The position numbers and the translations under genes are program-made. Below are positions 25,599 through 35,320 of a DNA stretch of 64,000 nucleotides, piece by piece. This DNA comes from Gymnodinialimonas sp. 202GB13-11. Lineage in GTDB: Bacteria; Pseudomonadota; Alphaproteobacteria; Rhodobacterales; Rhodobacteraceae. Where the stretch lies: positions 2,542,001 to 2,606,000 of the forward strand of contig NZ_JBFRBH010000001.1 of the NCBI RefSeq assembly GCF_040932485.1, written 5' to 3'. A model generated the notes under the pieces. The model made no database searches and had not been told where the DNA came from. It worked only from the letters and a program-made list of their open reading frames with translations. Position 1 is the first letter of the stretch, and every line of letters begins with the position of its first letter.

Positions 25599-26426
25599 AT
25601 GCGTATCGTATTCATTTTGGTCTTAGCTGTCGGGGTCGGCCTCGCTGGCTTTGCGGTTTCGATCGCAAAAGACCGGTTTGACCAATATCAGGCGGCCCTG
25701 GCCGAACAGCAGGACGCGATCCTTCCAACCACGCAGATCGTGGTTGTGACGCGGCAACTGGCTTACGGCGATCAGCTTACGCCGGACGACGTTCAGCTTG
25801 TCCGCTGGCCAGCAGAATTCGTGCCCTTCGGCGCCTTCACATCTATTGAGGAACTGTTTCCCGGCGGTGAAGAGGAAGGCATGCGCACCGTTATCCGCAT
25901 GATGGAGCAGCACGAGCCCATTTTGCTGACCAAGGTCACCTCCCCCGGCGAAGATGCTGGCGTGGCTTCGCGCCTGGCCGAAGGGATGCGCGCCATCTCT
26001 CTGAGTGTGAACATCAACTCTGGCGTGTCAGGCTTCCTACGCCCCGGCGACCGCGTCGATGTCTATTGGACCGGTCAGGGTCGTAACTCCGAAAGCGTCA
26101 CACGCCTTGTGCGCGCCAATGTGCAGATCATCGCGATCGACCAGATCACCGATGAACAGCGCAACAGCCCGACGATTGCGCGCACAATCACCATTACGGC
26201 TCTGCCCGAGGATGTTGCCTTCCTGACACAGGCACAATCGACCGGATCGTTGACATTGGCCCTGGTGGGTGTTGGGGATGCGAGCGAAAGCGCCGATGTC
26301 GAAGTCTCCAGCTCGTCCGTTCTGGGCGACATAGAGGAAGTCGCCGCAGAAGGCCCAAGCGTCTGCACAGTGCGTAACCGCCGTGGCGCTGAAGTTGTGG
26401 TCACACAGGTGCCTTGCCTGCAGTAA
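25599..26426 (+). CDS. cpaB: Flp pilus assembly protein CpaB/RcpC
   Basis: A 275-residue protein with an N-terminal membrane anchor (MRIVFILVLAVGVGLAGFAV). The SAF-like domain VVVTRQLAYGDQLTPDDVQLVRWP follows, then the RcpC domain with MRAISLSVNINSGVSGFLRPGDRVDVYWT. It acts in the periplasm and is thought to help the secretin assemble or gate. The start ATG at 25599 directly begins the anchor. It forms its own unit, flanked by the flp3 terminator and by a strong terminator before cpaC. Confidence 0.9.
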   Translation: MRIVFILVLAVGVGLAGFAVSIAKDRFDQYQAALAEQQDAILPTTQIVVVTRQLAYGDQLTPDDVQLVRWPAEFVPFGAFTSIEELFPGGEEEGMRTVIRMMEQHEPILLTKVTSPGEDAGVASRLAEGMRAISLSVNINSGVSGFLRPGDRVDVYWTGQGRNSESVTRLVRANVQIIAIDQITDEQRNSPTIARTITITALPEDVAFLTQAQSTGSLTLALVGVGDASESADVEVSSSSVLGDIEEVAAEGPSVCTVRNRRGAEVVVTQVPCLQ

Positions 26427-26455
26427 TCCACAGACTTATCCACCGAATTTCATGA

Positions 26456-26486
26456 CGCGCCCCTGTTCCGTAGGGGCGCGTTTTTT
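26456..26486 (+). terminator. cpaB terminator
   Basis: CGCGCCCCT-GTTCCGT-AGGGGCGCG, a perfect 9-bp stem followed by TTTTTT. It separates cpaB from cpaC, so the latter needs its own promoter in the remaining 150 bases. Confidence 0.9.
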
Positions 26487-26637
26487 GTGGATAACTTCGG
26501 GACCGTTGTCGAATTGGCACATGAACAAACGGCCCCAACACAGTGATTCTTGCACGAAAAACGGATTTGAGGCATGGTGCTCCAAAGGGCGAATAATAAA
26601 CATTGCCCATAACCGTGACATAGAGGCAGGTCACATC

Positions 26638-28032
26638 ATGAGCATGACAGGTTTTCTGCGTGCATGCCTTCTGGGCTGCGCAACACTACTTTTCCAACCC
26701 GCAATGATGGCCGAGGCGCAGGGTCTGCGCGTCGTCGAAGGTGAGAGCACCGGAACATTGCGCGTTCCCATGAACCGTGCCGTTGTCGTTGAAAGCGACA
26801 TGTTGTTCGCCGAGCTTTCGGTGGCCAACCCGGCCATTGCAGACATCGCGACATTGTCCGAGCGCTCGATCTACGTGCTTGGGCGTGCACCGGGCCGCAC
26901 AAGCATGACGTTGCTTGGCCCCGACGGCGCGCTGATCGCAAATGTCGAGATCCAGGTTGTTCCTGACGTGGCAGAGCTGCGCGAACGCCTGCGTGAAATC
27001 CTTCCCGGTGAACCGGTGGAGGTTCGCACAGCAAATGACGGCATCGTCCTTTCCGGCACTGTCAGTTCCGCCTTTGCGGTTGATCGCGCCATGGAATTGG
27101 CAGGTCGATACGGCGCCGTGTCGAACCTTATGATGGTTGGCGGCACGCAGCAGGTCATGCTGCAGGTTCGCTTTGCAGAGATGCAGCGTACCGTGCGCCA
27201 GGAATTGTCTTCATCTCTTGGTATCGGTGCCAGCACCGGCAACTTCGGCACAACCTTCGGGGCCAACGGTGCAACGGGTGCCGGGTCCTTTGGCGGCGCT
27301 ACAGATGCGGTACCATCTGGCAGCGGCTCCGGCGGCCTTGGTGTCAGCTTCTCGGCTGGCGGCCTGCAGCTCTCGGTTCTTCTGGAAGCGCTGGAATCCA
27401 ACGGCATGGTCCGCACCCTCGCGGAACCCAACCTGACGGCGCTTAGCGGTCAAACGGCCGATTTCCTTGCGGGCGGCGAATTCCCGGTCCCAACGGAATC
27501 AGAATCCGGCGGCACGACCGTTGAATTCAAGCCATTCGGCGTCCAGTTGAGCTTCACGCCCACGGTTGTGGACGGCGACATCATCAACCTGAACCTGAAT
27601 GCAGAGATTTCCTCGATCGGTGAGGTTTTCGCAGGCAGCTCCTCCCCGGCACTCAACACCCGGTCGGCCTCGACCACCGTTGAAATGCGCGACGGAGACA
27701 GCTTTGCGATTGCAGGTCTTCTGCAAGATGACTTCCGCAATTCGGTCGGACAGGTGCCGTGGCTCGGCGATCTGCCGATCCTGGGCTCTCTTTTCCGGTC
27801 CGCTAGCTATCAGCGGCAACAGTCCGAGCTGGTGATCATCGTGACGGCTCATCTGGTAAGCCCCGTTCGTGGCGAAGCGCTTGCGCTTCCGACCGACCGG
27901 GTGCGCATCCCGACCGAGCAGGAACTGTTCTTCTTGGGTGAGGTCACTGGCCGCGCCCCAGCCGTCGGAACCCCCGCCGGCGAAGTGGCCCAACAGGATT
28001 TCTCGGGATCCTACGGCTACGTCCTGGACTGA
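26638..28032 (+). CDS. cpaC: Tad secretin CpaC/RcpA
   Basis: A 464-residue outer-membrane secretin forming the pilus exit channel. A signal peptide (MSMTGFLRACLLGCATLLFQPAMMAEA) is followed by the N-terminal pilus/BON-like region (TLRVPMNRAVVVESDMLFAELSVANPAIADI) and the secretin domain, with VMLQVRFAEMQRTVRQELSS, LEALESNGMVRTLAEPNLTALSGQTADFLAGGEFPVP and the closing VPWLGDLPILGSLFRS, the secretin signature. A Gly/Ser-rich loop around residues 200-235 may be the gate. Start MSMTGF at 26638 is selected for the signal peptide. Confidence 0.93.
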   Translation: MSMTGFLRACLLGCATLLFQPAMMAEAQGLRVVEGESTGTLRVPMNRAVVVESDMLFAELSVANPAIADIATLSERSIYVLGRAPGRTSMTLLGPDGALIANVEIQVVPDVAELRERLREILPGEPVEVRTANDGIVLSGTVSSAFAVDRAMELAGRYGAVSNLMMVGGTQQVMLQVRFAEMQRTVRQELSSSLGIGASTGNFGTTFGANGATGAGSFGGATDAVPSGSGSGGLGVSFSAGGLQLSVLLEALESNGMVRTLAEPNLTALSGQTADFLAGGEFPVPTESESGGTTVEFKPFGVQLSFTPTVVDGDIINLNLNAEISSIGEVFAGSSSPALNTRSASTTVEMRDGDSFAIAGLLQDDFRNSVGQVPWLGDLPILGSLFRSASYQRQQSELVIIVTAHLVSPVRGEALALPTDRVRIPTEQELFFLGEVTGRAPAVGTPAGEVAQQDFSGSYGYVLD

Positions 28033-28039
28033 GGAGGCG

Positions 28040-28672
28040 ATGATGACCCATAAACACCCTTCACGGCGGATCGTCCTGGCCAGCATGGGCTCCACCCTTG
28101 CGCTCGCGGCCTGCGGTGACTTCCAGATCGAAACCGGTCGCCCGCTTGGCGCCGAATTGGATGAAGGCCGCTTCGGCGACCCGACACGCCAGAACATCGG
28201 GGTCCAGAACGGCGATATCAACTACGCCGCCCTTCTGGGCGAACGCTTCGCCGCCGAGGTGCCGACAACCATCAACTTCGCCTTCAATTCGGCGGAACTT
28301 GATGCCACGGCACGCGGGATCTTGACGCAACAGGCTGATTTTATCCGCAACTTCCCGGAAGTGCGCTTCTCGGTCTTCGGTCACACCGATGCCGTGGGCA
28401 GCCGTGCCTACAACCACCGCCTCGGCCTGCGCCGCGCGCGGGCTGCGGTTAACTTCCTGGTGCATCAAGGCGTAAACCGGCATCGGTTGCAGGCGCTGGT
28501 CTCTCTGGGAGAGACTCAGCCGATCGTTGCCACCGACATGGAAGAGCGTCGGAATCGCCGCACGGTGACCGAGGTGACAGGCTTTGTTGAAACCAGCGAT
28601 CTGGTTCTCGACGGGCGCTACGCCGAAATCATCTACCGCGACTATCGTGGTGGCGGTGGCGGCGGCCAATAG
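28040..28672 (+). CDS. OmpA-family lipoprotein of the tad locus
   Basis: A 210-residue protein with a lipoprotein-type N-terminus (LASMGSTLALAACGDF) and a C-terminal OmpA domain: TINFAFNSAELDATARGILTQQADFIRNFPEVRFSVFGHTDAVGSRAYNHRLGLRRARAAVNFL, which binds peptidoglycan. It occupies the place of CpaD/TadG-type genes in other tad clusters, as is typical for Rhodobacterales, and probably anchors the secretin in the wall. ATG at 28040 follows GAGGAGG. It ends upstream of a strong terminator. Confidence 0.88.
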   Translation: MMTHKHPSRRIVLASMGSTLALAACGDFQIETGRPLGAELDEGRFGDPTRQNIGVQNGDINYAALLGERFAAEVPTTINFAFNSAELDATARGILTQQADFIRNFPEVRFSVFGHTDAVGSRAYNHRLGLRRARAAVNFLVHQGVNRHRLQALVSLGETQPIVATDMEERRNRRTVTEVTGFVETSDLVLDGRYAEIIYRDYRGGGGGGQ

Positions 28673-28702
28673 CCTCCTAACCCTTATATTACTCGCATTC
28701 AG

Positions 28703-28733
28703 ACCGCGCCGGACCCCCTCCGGCGCGGTTTTT
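28703..28733 (+). terminator. Terminator after the OmpA-lipoprotein gene
   Basis: ACCGCGCCGG-ACCCCCT-CCGGCGCGGT, a perfect 10-bp stem followed by TTTT. It closes the cpaC-ompA unit. Confidence 0.9.
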
Positions 28734-28792
28734 CGTTTGGCGACAAAGCCCAGTGATGTCCACGAATTGTAAACGTAATCCCTTTTTTGTGT

Positions 28793-28820
28793 CCCATTCT
28801 CGCCGTTTTTCCGGAGCACC
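28793..28820. promoter_or_regulatory. Shared tad upstream element, cpaE copy
   Basis: CCCATTCTCGCCGTTTTTCC then GGAGCACC. It follows the pattern CCCA-TT-CGCC-TTT-CGG seen before flp3 and cpaB, with more mismatches. It lies about 145 bases before the cpaE start, behind the terminator. Confidence 0.4.
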
Positions 28821-28964
28821 TTCACCCTTGGGAAGGACCAAGATGAGATGAGTCGTCTTGGCACTGAAATGGGTCCATGGACCGGCCGATCGAGCAACAA
28901 AGGGCCGCCATGAGCTTTTGAAATGATGATCCGGGGATACCCCGGGCAGATTGGGATTTGAGGA

Positions 28965-30227
28965 ATGAGTAGCGGACTGGCACTGAAATCCGAACCGGCC
29001 CCCATCGTCGCTTGCACGGTGTCGAGCATGGTTCATCACTTCGGTCTTCTGATCGAGGATATGGAAACCGAGTTGGGCGAAGCATGGGGCGACCTGGGCT
29101 TTGAAGAGGCGCGTGATTTCATCAACGCGCTGGAGCCTGGCAACCTTGAATTCATTGCACTCGCCGTGCGCGAGGAAGATGAGGCTGATCTTGGCCGCGT
29201 GGGCGAGGTTATTCGCGCCGCCCGCTCCAAGGAGATCAAGGTTATCCTGATCCCCGAAAACCTCACAACTGCTGGCCTGCGCGAACTCCTGCGCCTTGGT
29301 GCGGATGATTTCGTCCCCTACCCGCTGGCCGAGGGCGCCCTGCACGACGCGATCGAAAAGATCCGCGCCGAGCCTGAGCCCGCCCCTGCCCCGCAACTGC
29401 CCGACGATACACCGGATACCCCGGCAACGGGCCAGCGCCTTGATACGCAATCCGCCGTTTTCGCCGTGCAAAACCTTGCTGGCGGCACGGGCGCAACCAC
29501 GCTTGCCGTCAACATGGCGTGGGAACTTGCCAATATCGACAAGAAGAACGCGCCTTCGGTGTGCATCATCGACCTCGATCTGCAAAACGGCTCGGTCGCG
29601 ACATATCTCGACCTGCCGCGCCGTGAGATCATGCTGGAGATGCTCCAGGATGCCACGTCGATGGACACAGACGGCTTCAAGCAGGCTCTTGTCGGCTACG
29701 AAGACAAAATGTCCGTCTTCACATCGCCGGCTGAGATTGTCCCGCTCGACATTGTGGGCCCGGAAGAGATCGGCGCCATTCTCGACCTCGCCGCGCAAAG
29801 CTTCGACATCGTGATCGTCGACATGCCGCGCACCATGGTCATGTGGACAGAAACGGTTCTGAACCGCGCGGACATGTATTTCGCAACGCTGGAACTTGAT
29901 CTGCGCTCGGCCCAGAACGCCATGCGCTTCATCAAGGCCCTGCAATCCGAGGATCTTCCGCTGGACAAGATCCAGTATGTCCTGAACCGCGCGCCGGGCA
30001 TGACCGATCTGAACGGCAAGACCCGGATGAAGAAGATGGCCGAAAGCCTTGGCGTCTCCTTCTCGAACATGTTGCCGGATGGCGGCAAGCCAGTGACGCA
30101 GGCCTGCGATAACGGGGAAACCCTGGCCGAAGCCGCCAAGAAGAATCCGCTCCGCAAGGAAATCACCAAACTCGCAGACGGGCTTTACAAAGCCATGGTC
30201 GGCGACGTGAAGGCGAAGGGTAAGTAA
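28965..30227 (+). CDS. cpaE: Pilus assembly ATPase-like protein CpaE/TadZ
   Basis: A 420-residue protein: an N-terminal receiver-like domain (residues 14-125, lacking a clear phosphoacceptor pattern), a Pro-rich linker and a C-terminal ParA/MinD-type domain. The nucleotide loop reads LAGGTGATTLAVN, where the signature lysine of the deviant Walker A is missing, as in other TadZ/CpaE proteins. Such proteins localise the Tad machinery, usually at a pole. ATG at 28965; the stop is immediately followed by the cpaF ATG. Confidence 0.92.
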   Translation: MSSGLALKSEPAPIVACTVSSMVHHFGLLIEDMETELGEAWGDLGFEEARDFINALEPGNLEFIALAVREEDEADLGRVGEVIRAARSKEIKVILIPENLTTAGLRELLRLGADDFVPYPLAEGALHDAIEKIRAEPEPAPAPQLPDDTPDTPATGQRLDTQSAVFAVQNLAGGTGATTLAVNMAWELANIDKKNAPSVCIIDLDLQNGSVATYLDLPRREIMLEMLQDATSMDTDGFKQALVGYEDKMSVFTSPAEIVPLDIVGPEEIGAILDLAAQSFDIVIVDMPRTMVMWTETVLNRADMYFATLELDLRSAQNAMRFIKALQSEDLPLDKIQYVLNRAPGMTDLNGKTRMKKMAESLGVSFSNMLPDGGKPVTQACDNGETLAEAAKKNPLRKEITKLADGLYKAMVGDVKAKGK

Positions 30228-31703
30228 ATGTTTTCGAAGTATAAAAAGACCGGTGGATCCGGGGCCGTTGCCCCGCTGACCGAAGTCGCGAAATCACCCA
30301 AAGTGGCCGAAAAGGCCCCCGCTCCGGCGGAAACGGCGGCTCCGGCCCCAAAGGTCGCCCGTCAGCCTGAGAATGTGACCCCGATGCCCACGCCCGCGAC
30401 GTCGGAGAGTGAGGACAAGGATCGCAAGCGTCGCCTGCGTCTTGATGAGATCAAGACTGAGATGCACCATCGCCTGCTCGACAACCTGAACCTCTCCGCC
30501 CTAGAAGGTGCCAAGGATAGTGAGCTTCGCTCGGAAATCACCGCCATCACCAGCGAACAGCTGGCTGAAATGGGCGTGGTCCTCAACCGCGAAGACCGCC
30601 AGACGCTCAACACCGAACTGTTTGACGAAGTCACGGGCCTTGGCCCGCTTGAGCCGCTTTTGCAGGACGAAACCGTCAACGATATTCTCGTCAACGGCCC
30701 GAACCGGGTGTTCATCGAACGCGCCGGTAAGCTGCAGCTCAGCGACGTGCGCTTCAAAGATGAACGCCACTTGCTGCGCATTATCGACAAGATCGTGTCG
30801 GCCGTGGGTCGCCGCGTTGATGAATCCAACCCTTACGTTGACGCCCGTCTTAAAGACGGCTCGCGCTTCAACGCGATGGTTCCGCCCGTGGCCGTCGACG
30901 GCTCGCTCGTTTCCATTCGTAAATTCAAGAAGGAAAAGCTGGGGATCGACGATCTCGTCAATTTCGGCGCCTTCTCCGAAGAAATGGCCGCCTATCTTCA
31001 GGCCGCCGTGGCCTGCCGCCTGAACGTCATCGTCTCCGGCGGTACCGGCTCCGGTAAGACCACCACACTCAACGCGCTGTCGTCGTTCATCGACAACAAG
31101 GAACGCGTGCTGACGATCGAGGATACGGCAGAACTTCAGCTGCAACAGATCCACGTGGGTCGGATGGAAAGCCGCCCGCCCAACGTCGAAGGCAAGGGCG
31201 CTGTGACCCAGCGGGATTGTCTGCGCAACGCGCTTCGTATGCGACCCGACCGCATCATCGTGGGTGAGACGCGTGGCGAGGAAGTGATCGACATGCTCCA
31301 GGCCATGAACACCGGCCACGACGGATCCATGACGACAATCCACGCCAACAACGCCCGCGACGCCTGTTCGCGCCTTGAAAACATGGTCGCAATGGCCGGT
31401 ATCGAGATGCCGCTCAAGGCCGTCCGCGCTCAGATCGCCTCGGCTGTGCACCTGATCGTTCAGGCCTCACGCCTGCAGGACGGTTCGCGCCGCATGGTTT
31501 CGATCACCGAAGTGACCGGCATGGAAGGTGAAGTGATCTCCATGCAGGAAGTCTTCCGTTACCAGCGCACCGGCCTTGAACCCGATGGAAAGATCATCGG
31601 CCATTTTACCGCCTGCGGCGTGCGCTCGCATTATTCCGAACGGTTCCGGCAGTGGGGCTACGACTTGCCCAACGCCATCTACGAACCCATCGCGGCCCAA
31701 TAA
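30228..31703 (+). CDS. cpaF: Pilus assembly secretion ATPase CpaF/TadA
   Basis: A 491-residue type II/IV secretion ATPase that powers pilus extension and retraction. The N-terminus (residues 1-60) is Ala/Pro-rich and low complexity; the ATPase has Walker [10 protein letters not shown] at 271-279, the Asp box [10 protein letters not shown], Walker [12 protein letters not shown] and the His box [20 protein letters not shown]. The start directly abuts the cpaE stop (TAAATG), so the two are translationally linked. Confidence 0.96.
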   Translation: MFSKYKKTGGSGAVAPLTEVAKSPKVAEKAPAPAETAAPAPKVARQPENVTPMPTPATSESEDKDRKRRLRLDEIKTEMHHRLLDNLNLSALEGAKDSELRSEITAITSEQLAEMGVVLNREDRQTLNTELFDEVTGLGPLEPLLQDETVNDILVNGPNRVFIERAGKLQLSDVRFKDERHLLRIIDKIVSAVGRRVDESNPYVDARLKDGSRFNAMVPPVAVDGSLVSIRKFKKEKLGIDDLVNFGAFSEEMAAYLQAAVACRLNVIVSGGTGSGKTTTLNALSSFIDNKERVLTIEDTAELQLQQIHVGRMESRPPNVEGKGAVTQRDCLRNALRMRPDRIIVGETRGEEVIDMLQAMNTGHDGSMTTIHANNARDACSRLENMVAMAGIEMPLKAVRAQIASAVHLIVQASRLQDGSRRMVSITEVTGMEGEVISMQEVFRYQRTGLEPDGKIIGHFTACGVRSHYSERFRQWGYDLPNAIYEPIAAQ

Positions 31704-31717
31704 GGAGCGCTGAGACC

Positions 31718-32686
31718 ATGCAACTCTCTATCGAACCGCTCATCTATATCGGCATCTTCGTCGGTGTGATCATGCTGGTGAATGGCGTCTATTTGCTGGT
31801 TTTCGGCAAGTCGATCAGCCTCAATGCCCGTGTGAACCGTCGCCTGACGATGCTGGAATCCGGCACCAGCCGCGAAGATGTTCTGGCCAAGCTCCGCAAG
31901 GAATTGGATCAACACAAGGGCAGCGTCAGCCTGCCCTTCTACCAGATGATCGCCGACAAGGCGCAGCGCGGGAACATCGCCTTTTCGCCCAATCAGCTGA
32001 TGCTGATCATGTTGGGCGCGATGGTCGTGGCCTTCCTGCTTCTGACTCTTCTGACCGGCGCTTCGCTTCCATTGCGGGCTATGGTTTCGGTCGGCATGGG
32101 CATCGGCGGCGTTTTCTTCTGGGTCAACAACAAGGCCAAGAAGCGCATCGCGATGTTCGAAGAACAGCTTCCCGATGCGGTGGAACTGATGGTGCGCAGC
32201 TTGCGCGTTGGCCACCCGTTCGTATCCGCCATCAACACGGTCAGCCGTGAGATGTCGGACCCAATCGCGTCCGAACTCGGGATTATCGCAGACGAGGCCG
32301 CCTATGGCCGCGATGTGGCCGAAGCCATCCAGGCTATGGCCGAACGCCTGGGCATTCAGGATTTGCGCTTCCTCGCTGTGGCCGTCGGCATTCAGCAAAC
32401 CTCGGGTGGTAACCTCGCCGAGATTCTGCAGGGGCTGGCCAACGTGATCCGGGCGCGCTTCAAGCTGTTCCGCAAGGTCAAGGCGATCACGGCCGAAGCA
32501 AAGTGGTCGGGTAATTTCTTGTCGATCTTCCCGATCCTTGCGCTGATCGGCATCAACGTAATGCAGCCCGATTACTATTCCGAAGTGATGGGCACGCCCG
32601 TCTTCATCCCCGCCTGTGCTGCCGTGGCCGTCATGCTGGCCATGAACATGATCATCATGCGCATGCTGGTGAACATCAAAGTGTAA
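31718..32686 (+). CDS. tadB: Tad inner-membrane platform protein TadB
   Basis: A 322-residue membrane protein with helices at about residues 6-28, 98-135 and the C-terminus, surrounding one T2SSF domain (VELMVRSLRVGHPFVSAINTVSREMSDPIASELG). It docks CpaF and forms a platform with TadC. It begins 14 bases after the cpaF stop, with AGGAG ahead. Confidence 0.93.
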   Translation: MQLSIEPLIYIGIFVGVIMLVNGVYLLVFGKSISLNARVNRRLTMLESGTSREDVLAKLRKELDQHKGSVSLPFYQMIADKAQRGNIAFSPNQLMLIMLGAMVVAFLLLTLLTGASLPLRAMVSVGMGIGGVFFWVNNKAKKRIAMFEEQLPDAVELMVRSLRVGHPFVSAINTVSREMSDPIASELGIIADEAAYGRDVAEAIQAMAERLGIQDLRFLAVAVGIQQTSGGNLAEILQGLANVIRARFKLFRKVKAITAEAKWSGNFLSIFPILALIGINVMQPDYYSEVMGTPVFIPACAAVAVMLAMNMIIMRMLVNIKV

Positions 32687-32728
32687 TGACAATGGGCGCC
32701 CCGCGCCCGCGTAAGAAAGAGCAGTCCG

Positions 32729-33709
32729 ATGCAGTTTATCTCAGGTCTCTTCGATAGCGTGAACGAGTTTCTCGTGGCGCAGCTTGGCGAACTTGGCCCC
32801 CTGATTGCAGTGGGTGGCCTGGGTGTCCTTCTGGTTCTGGCGGTTCTGCCGTCGCTTTTGAAAAAGCAAAAGGATCCGTTCAAGGCCCTCCGCGAAGAAC
32901 GCACTGGCCATTCCGGTGACAAGAAAGATGCCCTGCGTCAGGCCGGCAAGAACGAGAAACTCGATCGATTTGCCCAGTATCTCGAACCCCAGGACGAGGA
33001 AGAGCTGTCGGCAACCCAGTTGCAGATGATCCGCGCGGGCTATCGCTCCAAATCGTCGATCCAGATGTTCAACTTCGCCAAGCTCGCCCTTGGCATTGGC
33101 GGCCTGCTTCTGGGTACGCTCTATGTGCTGGTCTCTGGCGGCGGCGGGTCGGCTCAGAACTCGATCCTGATGGTCGTGGTGCCGGGCTTCATCGGCTACT
33201 ACGCCCCGAAATACTGGATCCAGCGCCGCATTCAGGCCCGCGAGGATGAGATCAACGGAGGCTTCCCCGACGCACTTGACCTTATGCTCGTCTGCGTGGA
33301 GGCCGGCCAATCGCTCGACCAGGCCATCGTGAAAGTGGCCCGCGAAATCAAACCCTCCTACCCCGCTTTGGCCGAGGAATTTGAGATCGTCAGCTACGAG
33401 ATGAAGGCCGGTAAGGACAAAACCAAAGTTTTGCGCGACATGGGCGAACGGGTTGGCATTCAGGACGTGAACTCGTTCATCACCACGCTGATCCAATCTT
33501 CGACCTTTGGTACGTCTATCGCCGAAGCCCTGCGCGTCTACGCGGACGAAATGCGCGACAAACGCGTGATGCGGGCCGAGGAAAAGGCCAACAAGCTGCC
33601 CACGAAGCTCACGCTGTTCACGATGATGTTCTGTGTGCCCCCGCTTCTGATCATCCTGATCGGGCCATCGGTCTATGGCATCGCCACCGACCTGAACGGC
33701 GGCGGCTGA
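32729..33709 (+). CDS. tadC: Tad inner-membrane platform protein TadC
   Basis: A 326-residue partner of TadB. It has an N-terminal helix (LIAVGGLGVLLVLAVLPSLL), a central pair near residues 115-160 and a C-terminal helix (TLFTMMFCVPPLLIILIGPSVY), and one T2SSF domain (FPDALDLMLVCVEAGQSLDQAIVKVAREI). ATG at 32729, 42 bases after tadB. Confidence 0.93.
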   Translation: MQFISGLFDSVNEFLVAQLGELGPLIAVGGLGVLLVLAVLPSLLKKQKDPFKALREERTGHSGDKKDALRQAGKNEKLDRFAQYLEPQDEEELSATQLQMIRAGYRSKSSIQMFNFAKLALGIGGLLLGTLYVLVSGGGGSAQNSILMVVVPGFIGYYAPKYWIQRRIQAREDEINGGFPDALDLMLVCVEAGQSLDQAIVKVAREIKPSYPALAEEFEIVSYEMKAGKDKTKVLRDMGERVGIQDVNSFITTLIQSSTFGTSIAEALRVYADEMRDKRVMRAEEKANKLPTKLTLFTMMFCVPPLLIILIGPSVYGIATDLNGGG

Positions 33710-33775
33710 ACCGGCGACCAGCCACAAAAGAAAAGACATGCACCGGGCGTCCGCATCACATATGCTGGCGCCCGA

Positions 33776-34378
33776 GTGGTATTTGAACAAAAGGCGCGCA
33801 AAGTGCCCCGCAATCTCTTCCTGTCTCTCGCGCCCTTGGCGCTGTCTGCCTGCTTGGGTGAGCCGCGCCTTGATAGCGGCTTGCCCGACCTCGAAGGGCT
33901 GAACGTCCCCTCCACCGTGGATGGCTATGAAGAGGGCATTGACGGCCTGATCGTCGGCGACCGCCTCATGTCGAACGGCGAATATGAGCTGGCCTTGCGC
34001 GCCTACTACCGCGCCGCTGCCGAAGACGGTCTCAACATCGATCTCGTCACCGCAATCGGGGCCGCGAACCTCGCCCTGGGCCGTCTGGGACAGGCCGAAG
34101 ACCAATTCCGTCGCGCAATTGCCACACAGCCAGATTTCGTGCCTGCCCTCAACAACTTGGGGGCGACCCTCATAGAGAGGGGCGAATATGGGGAGGCGCG
34201 CCGCATTCTGGAGCAAGCCTTTGCGCTGGATAGTGGCAGTTCGGAAACGATTCGCGACAACCTGCGCCTCGCTATCGCTCTGCAGGAAAATCAGGTATAT
34301 TCTGACGAAGAAGAGCACAATCGGCCTGGGCTGATCCGTCGTGGCGGGGGCGTTTATACCCTCACCGCCGGCGTCTGA
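33776..34378 (+). CDS. tadD: TPR lipoprotein, TadD-like
   Basis: About 200 residues with a lipoprotein signal (LFLSLAPLALSAC) and tetratricopeptide repeats (GEYELALRAYYRAAAEDGLN, GRLGQAEDQFRRAIATQPDF, GEYGEARRILEQAFALD). TadD proteins are needed for Flp pilus export, probably as a pilotin or scaffold for the secretin. Start is uncertain: GTG at 33776 or GTG at 33803 (MPRNLFLSLAPL), the latter closer to the signal peptide. It follows tadC with no other promoter visible. Confidence 0.85.
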   Translation: MVFEQKARKVPRNLFLSLAPLALSACLGEPRLDSGLPDLEGLNVPSTVDGYEEGIDGLIVGDRLMSNGEYELALRAYYRAAAEDGLNIDLVTAIGAANLALGRLGQAEDQFRRAIATQPDFVPALNNLGATLIERGEYGEARRILEQAFALDSGSSETIRDNLRLAIALQENQVYSDEEEHNRPGLIRRGGGVYTLTAGV

Positions 34379-34441
34379 CGCACCGGGACGAACACCAACG
34401 AAGGCGTGGCGCAAGATCACGTCCAGTAGATGAGGCAGAGC

Positions 34442-35284
34442 ATGACCCGTTTCCTCCGGTTTACCCCGGCGGCATTTGCCGTCTTCGCGCTTGCAGCGTG
34501 CAACACCACTGACGCCGACGTTGATCGCGCGCTCGATCCGCTCAACGTGATCGACGAAACGAACATGTCCGACATCATGCTGAACGCCGCCGCCCCGGGC
34601 GAGGCTGTCAGCTACTTTCAACGCGCCGTCGAAGAAGATCCCGACCGGATCGACCTTCAGCGTGGCCTGGCCACCAGCCTTGTGCGCGCCGGTCGCGCGG
34701 CCGAGTCCTTAACCGTTTGGCAAAGGGTCATCGACCATGATGCCGCCATGGATCAGGACCGCGTAGATTTCGCCGATGCCCTCATTCGCAACGGCGACTG
34801 GGACGATGCACAAGCACAGCTTGATGCAACTCCGCCGACGTTTGAAACCTACGAACGCTACCGGCTTGAGGCGATGATCGCCGACAGCGAAGAAGATTGG
34901 GACCGCGCCGACAGCTTCTATGAAACGGCAGCTGGCCTCACGACCCGCCCCGCCAATGTCTATAACAACTGGGGCTATTCACACCTGACCCGTGGCGACT
35001 ACGAAGGGGCGGAGGAGTTGTTCCTGCAAGCCATCTCGTATGACCCCGACCTCTTCACCGCCAAGAACAACCTCGTTCTGGCGCGCGCCGCCCAGGGCAA
35101 TTACCAGCTTCCGCTCATCAACATGACACAGATCGAACGCGCGCAACTGCTGCACACAGCCGCCCTTGCCGCAATCCGGCGTGGCGATGTGTCGGACGGG
35201 CGTGGCCTGCTGAACGAAGCAATCGACACCCACCCGCAGCATTTTGAGGCCGCGGTCACCGCTTTGCGCGCGCTCGACGCTTAA
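34442..35284 (+). CDS. Second TPR lipoprotein of the tad locus
   Basis: 280 residues. MTRFLRFTPAAFAVFALAAC is a lipoprotein signal (Cys20), followed by multiple tetratricopeptide-type repeats (AVSYFQRAVEEDPDRIDLQRGLATSLVRAGR, NVYNNWGYSHLTRGDYEGAEELFLQAISYDPDLFTAKNNLVLARAAQGN). It is clearly related in architecture to the TadD-like gene just upstream. ATG 34442 is preferred over 34430 because GAGGCAG precedes it. Two TPR genes at this point are usual for Rhodobacterales tad loci. Confidence 0.85.
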   Translation: MTRFLRFTPAAFAVFALAACNTTDADVDRALDPLNVIDETNMSDIMLNAAAPGEAVSYFQRAVEEDPDRIDLQRGLATSLVRAGRAAESLTVWQRVIDHDAAMDQDRVDFADALIRNGDWDDAQAQLDATPPTFETYERYRLEAMIADSEEDWDRADSFYETAAGLTTRPANVYNNWGYSHLTRGDYEGAEELFLQAISYDPDLFTAKNNLVLARAAQGNYQLPLINMTQIERAQLLHTAALAAIRRGDVSDGRGLLNEAIDTHPQHFEAAVTALRALDA

Positions 35285-35320
35285 AACAGCACAGTTGGAC
35301 GGAAACGACCCAGTTCTTGC

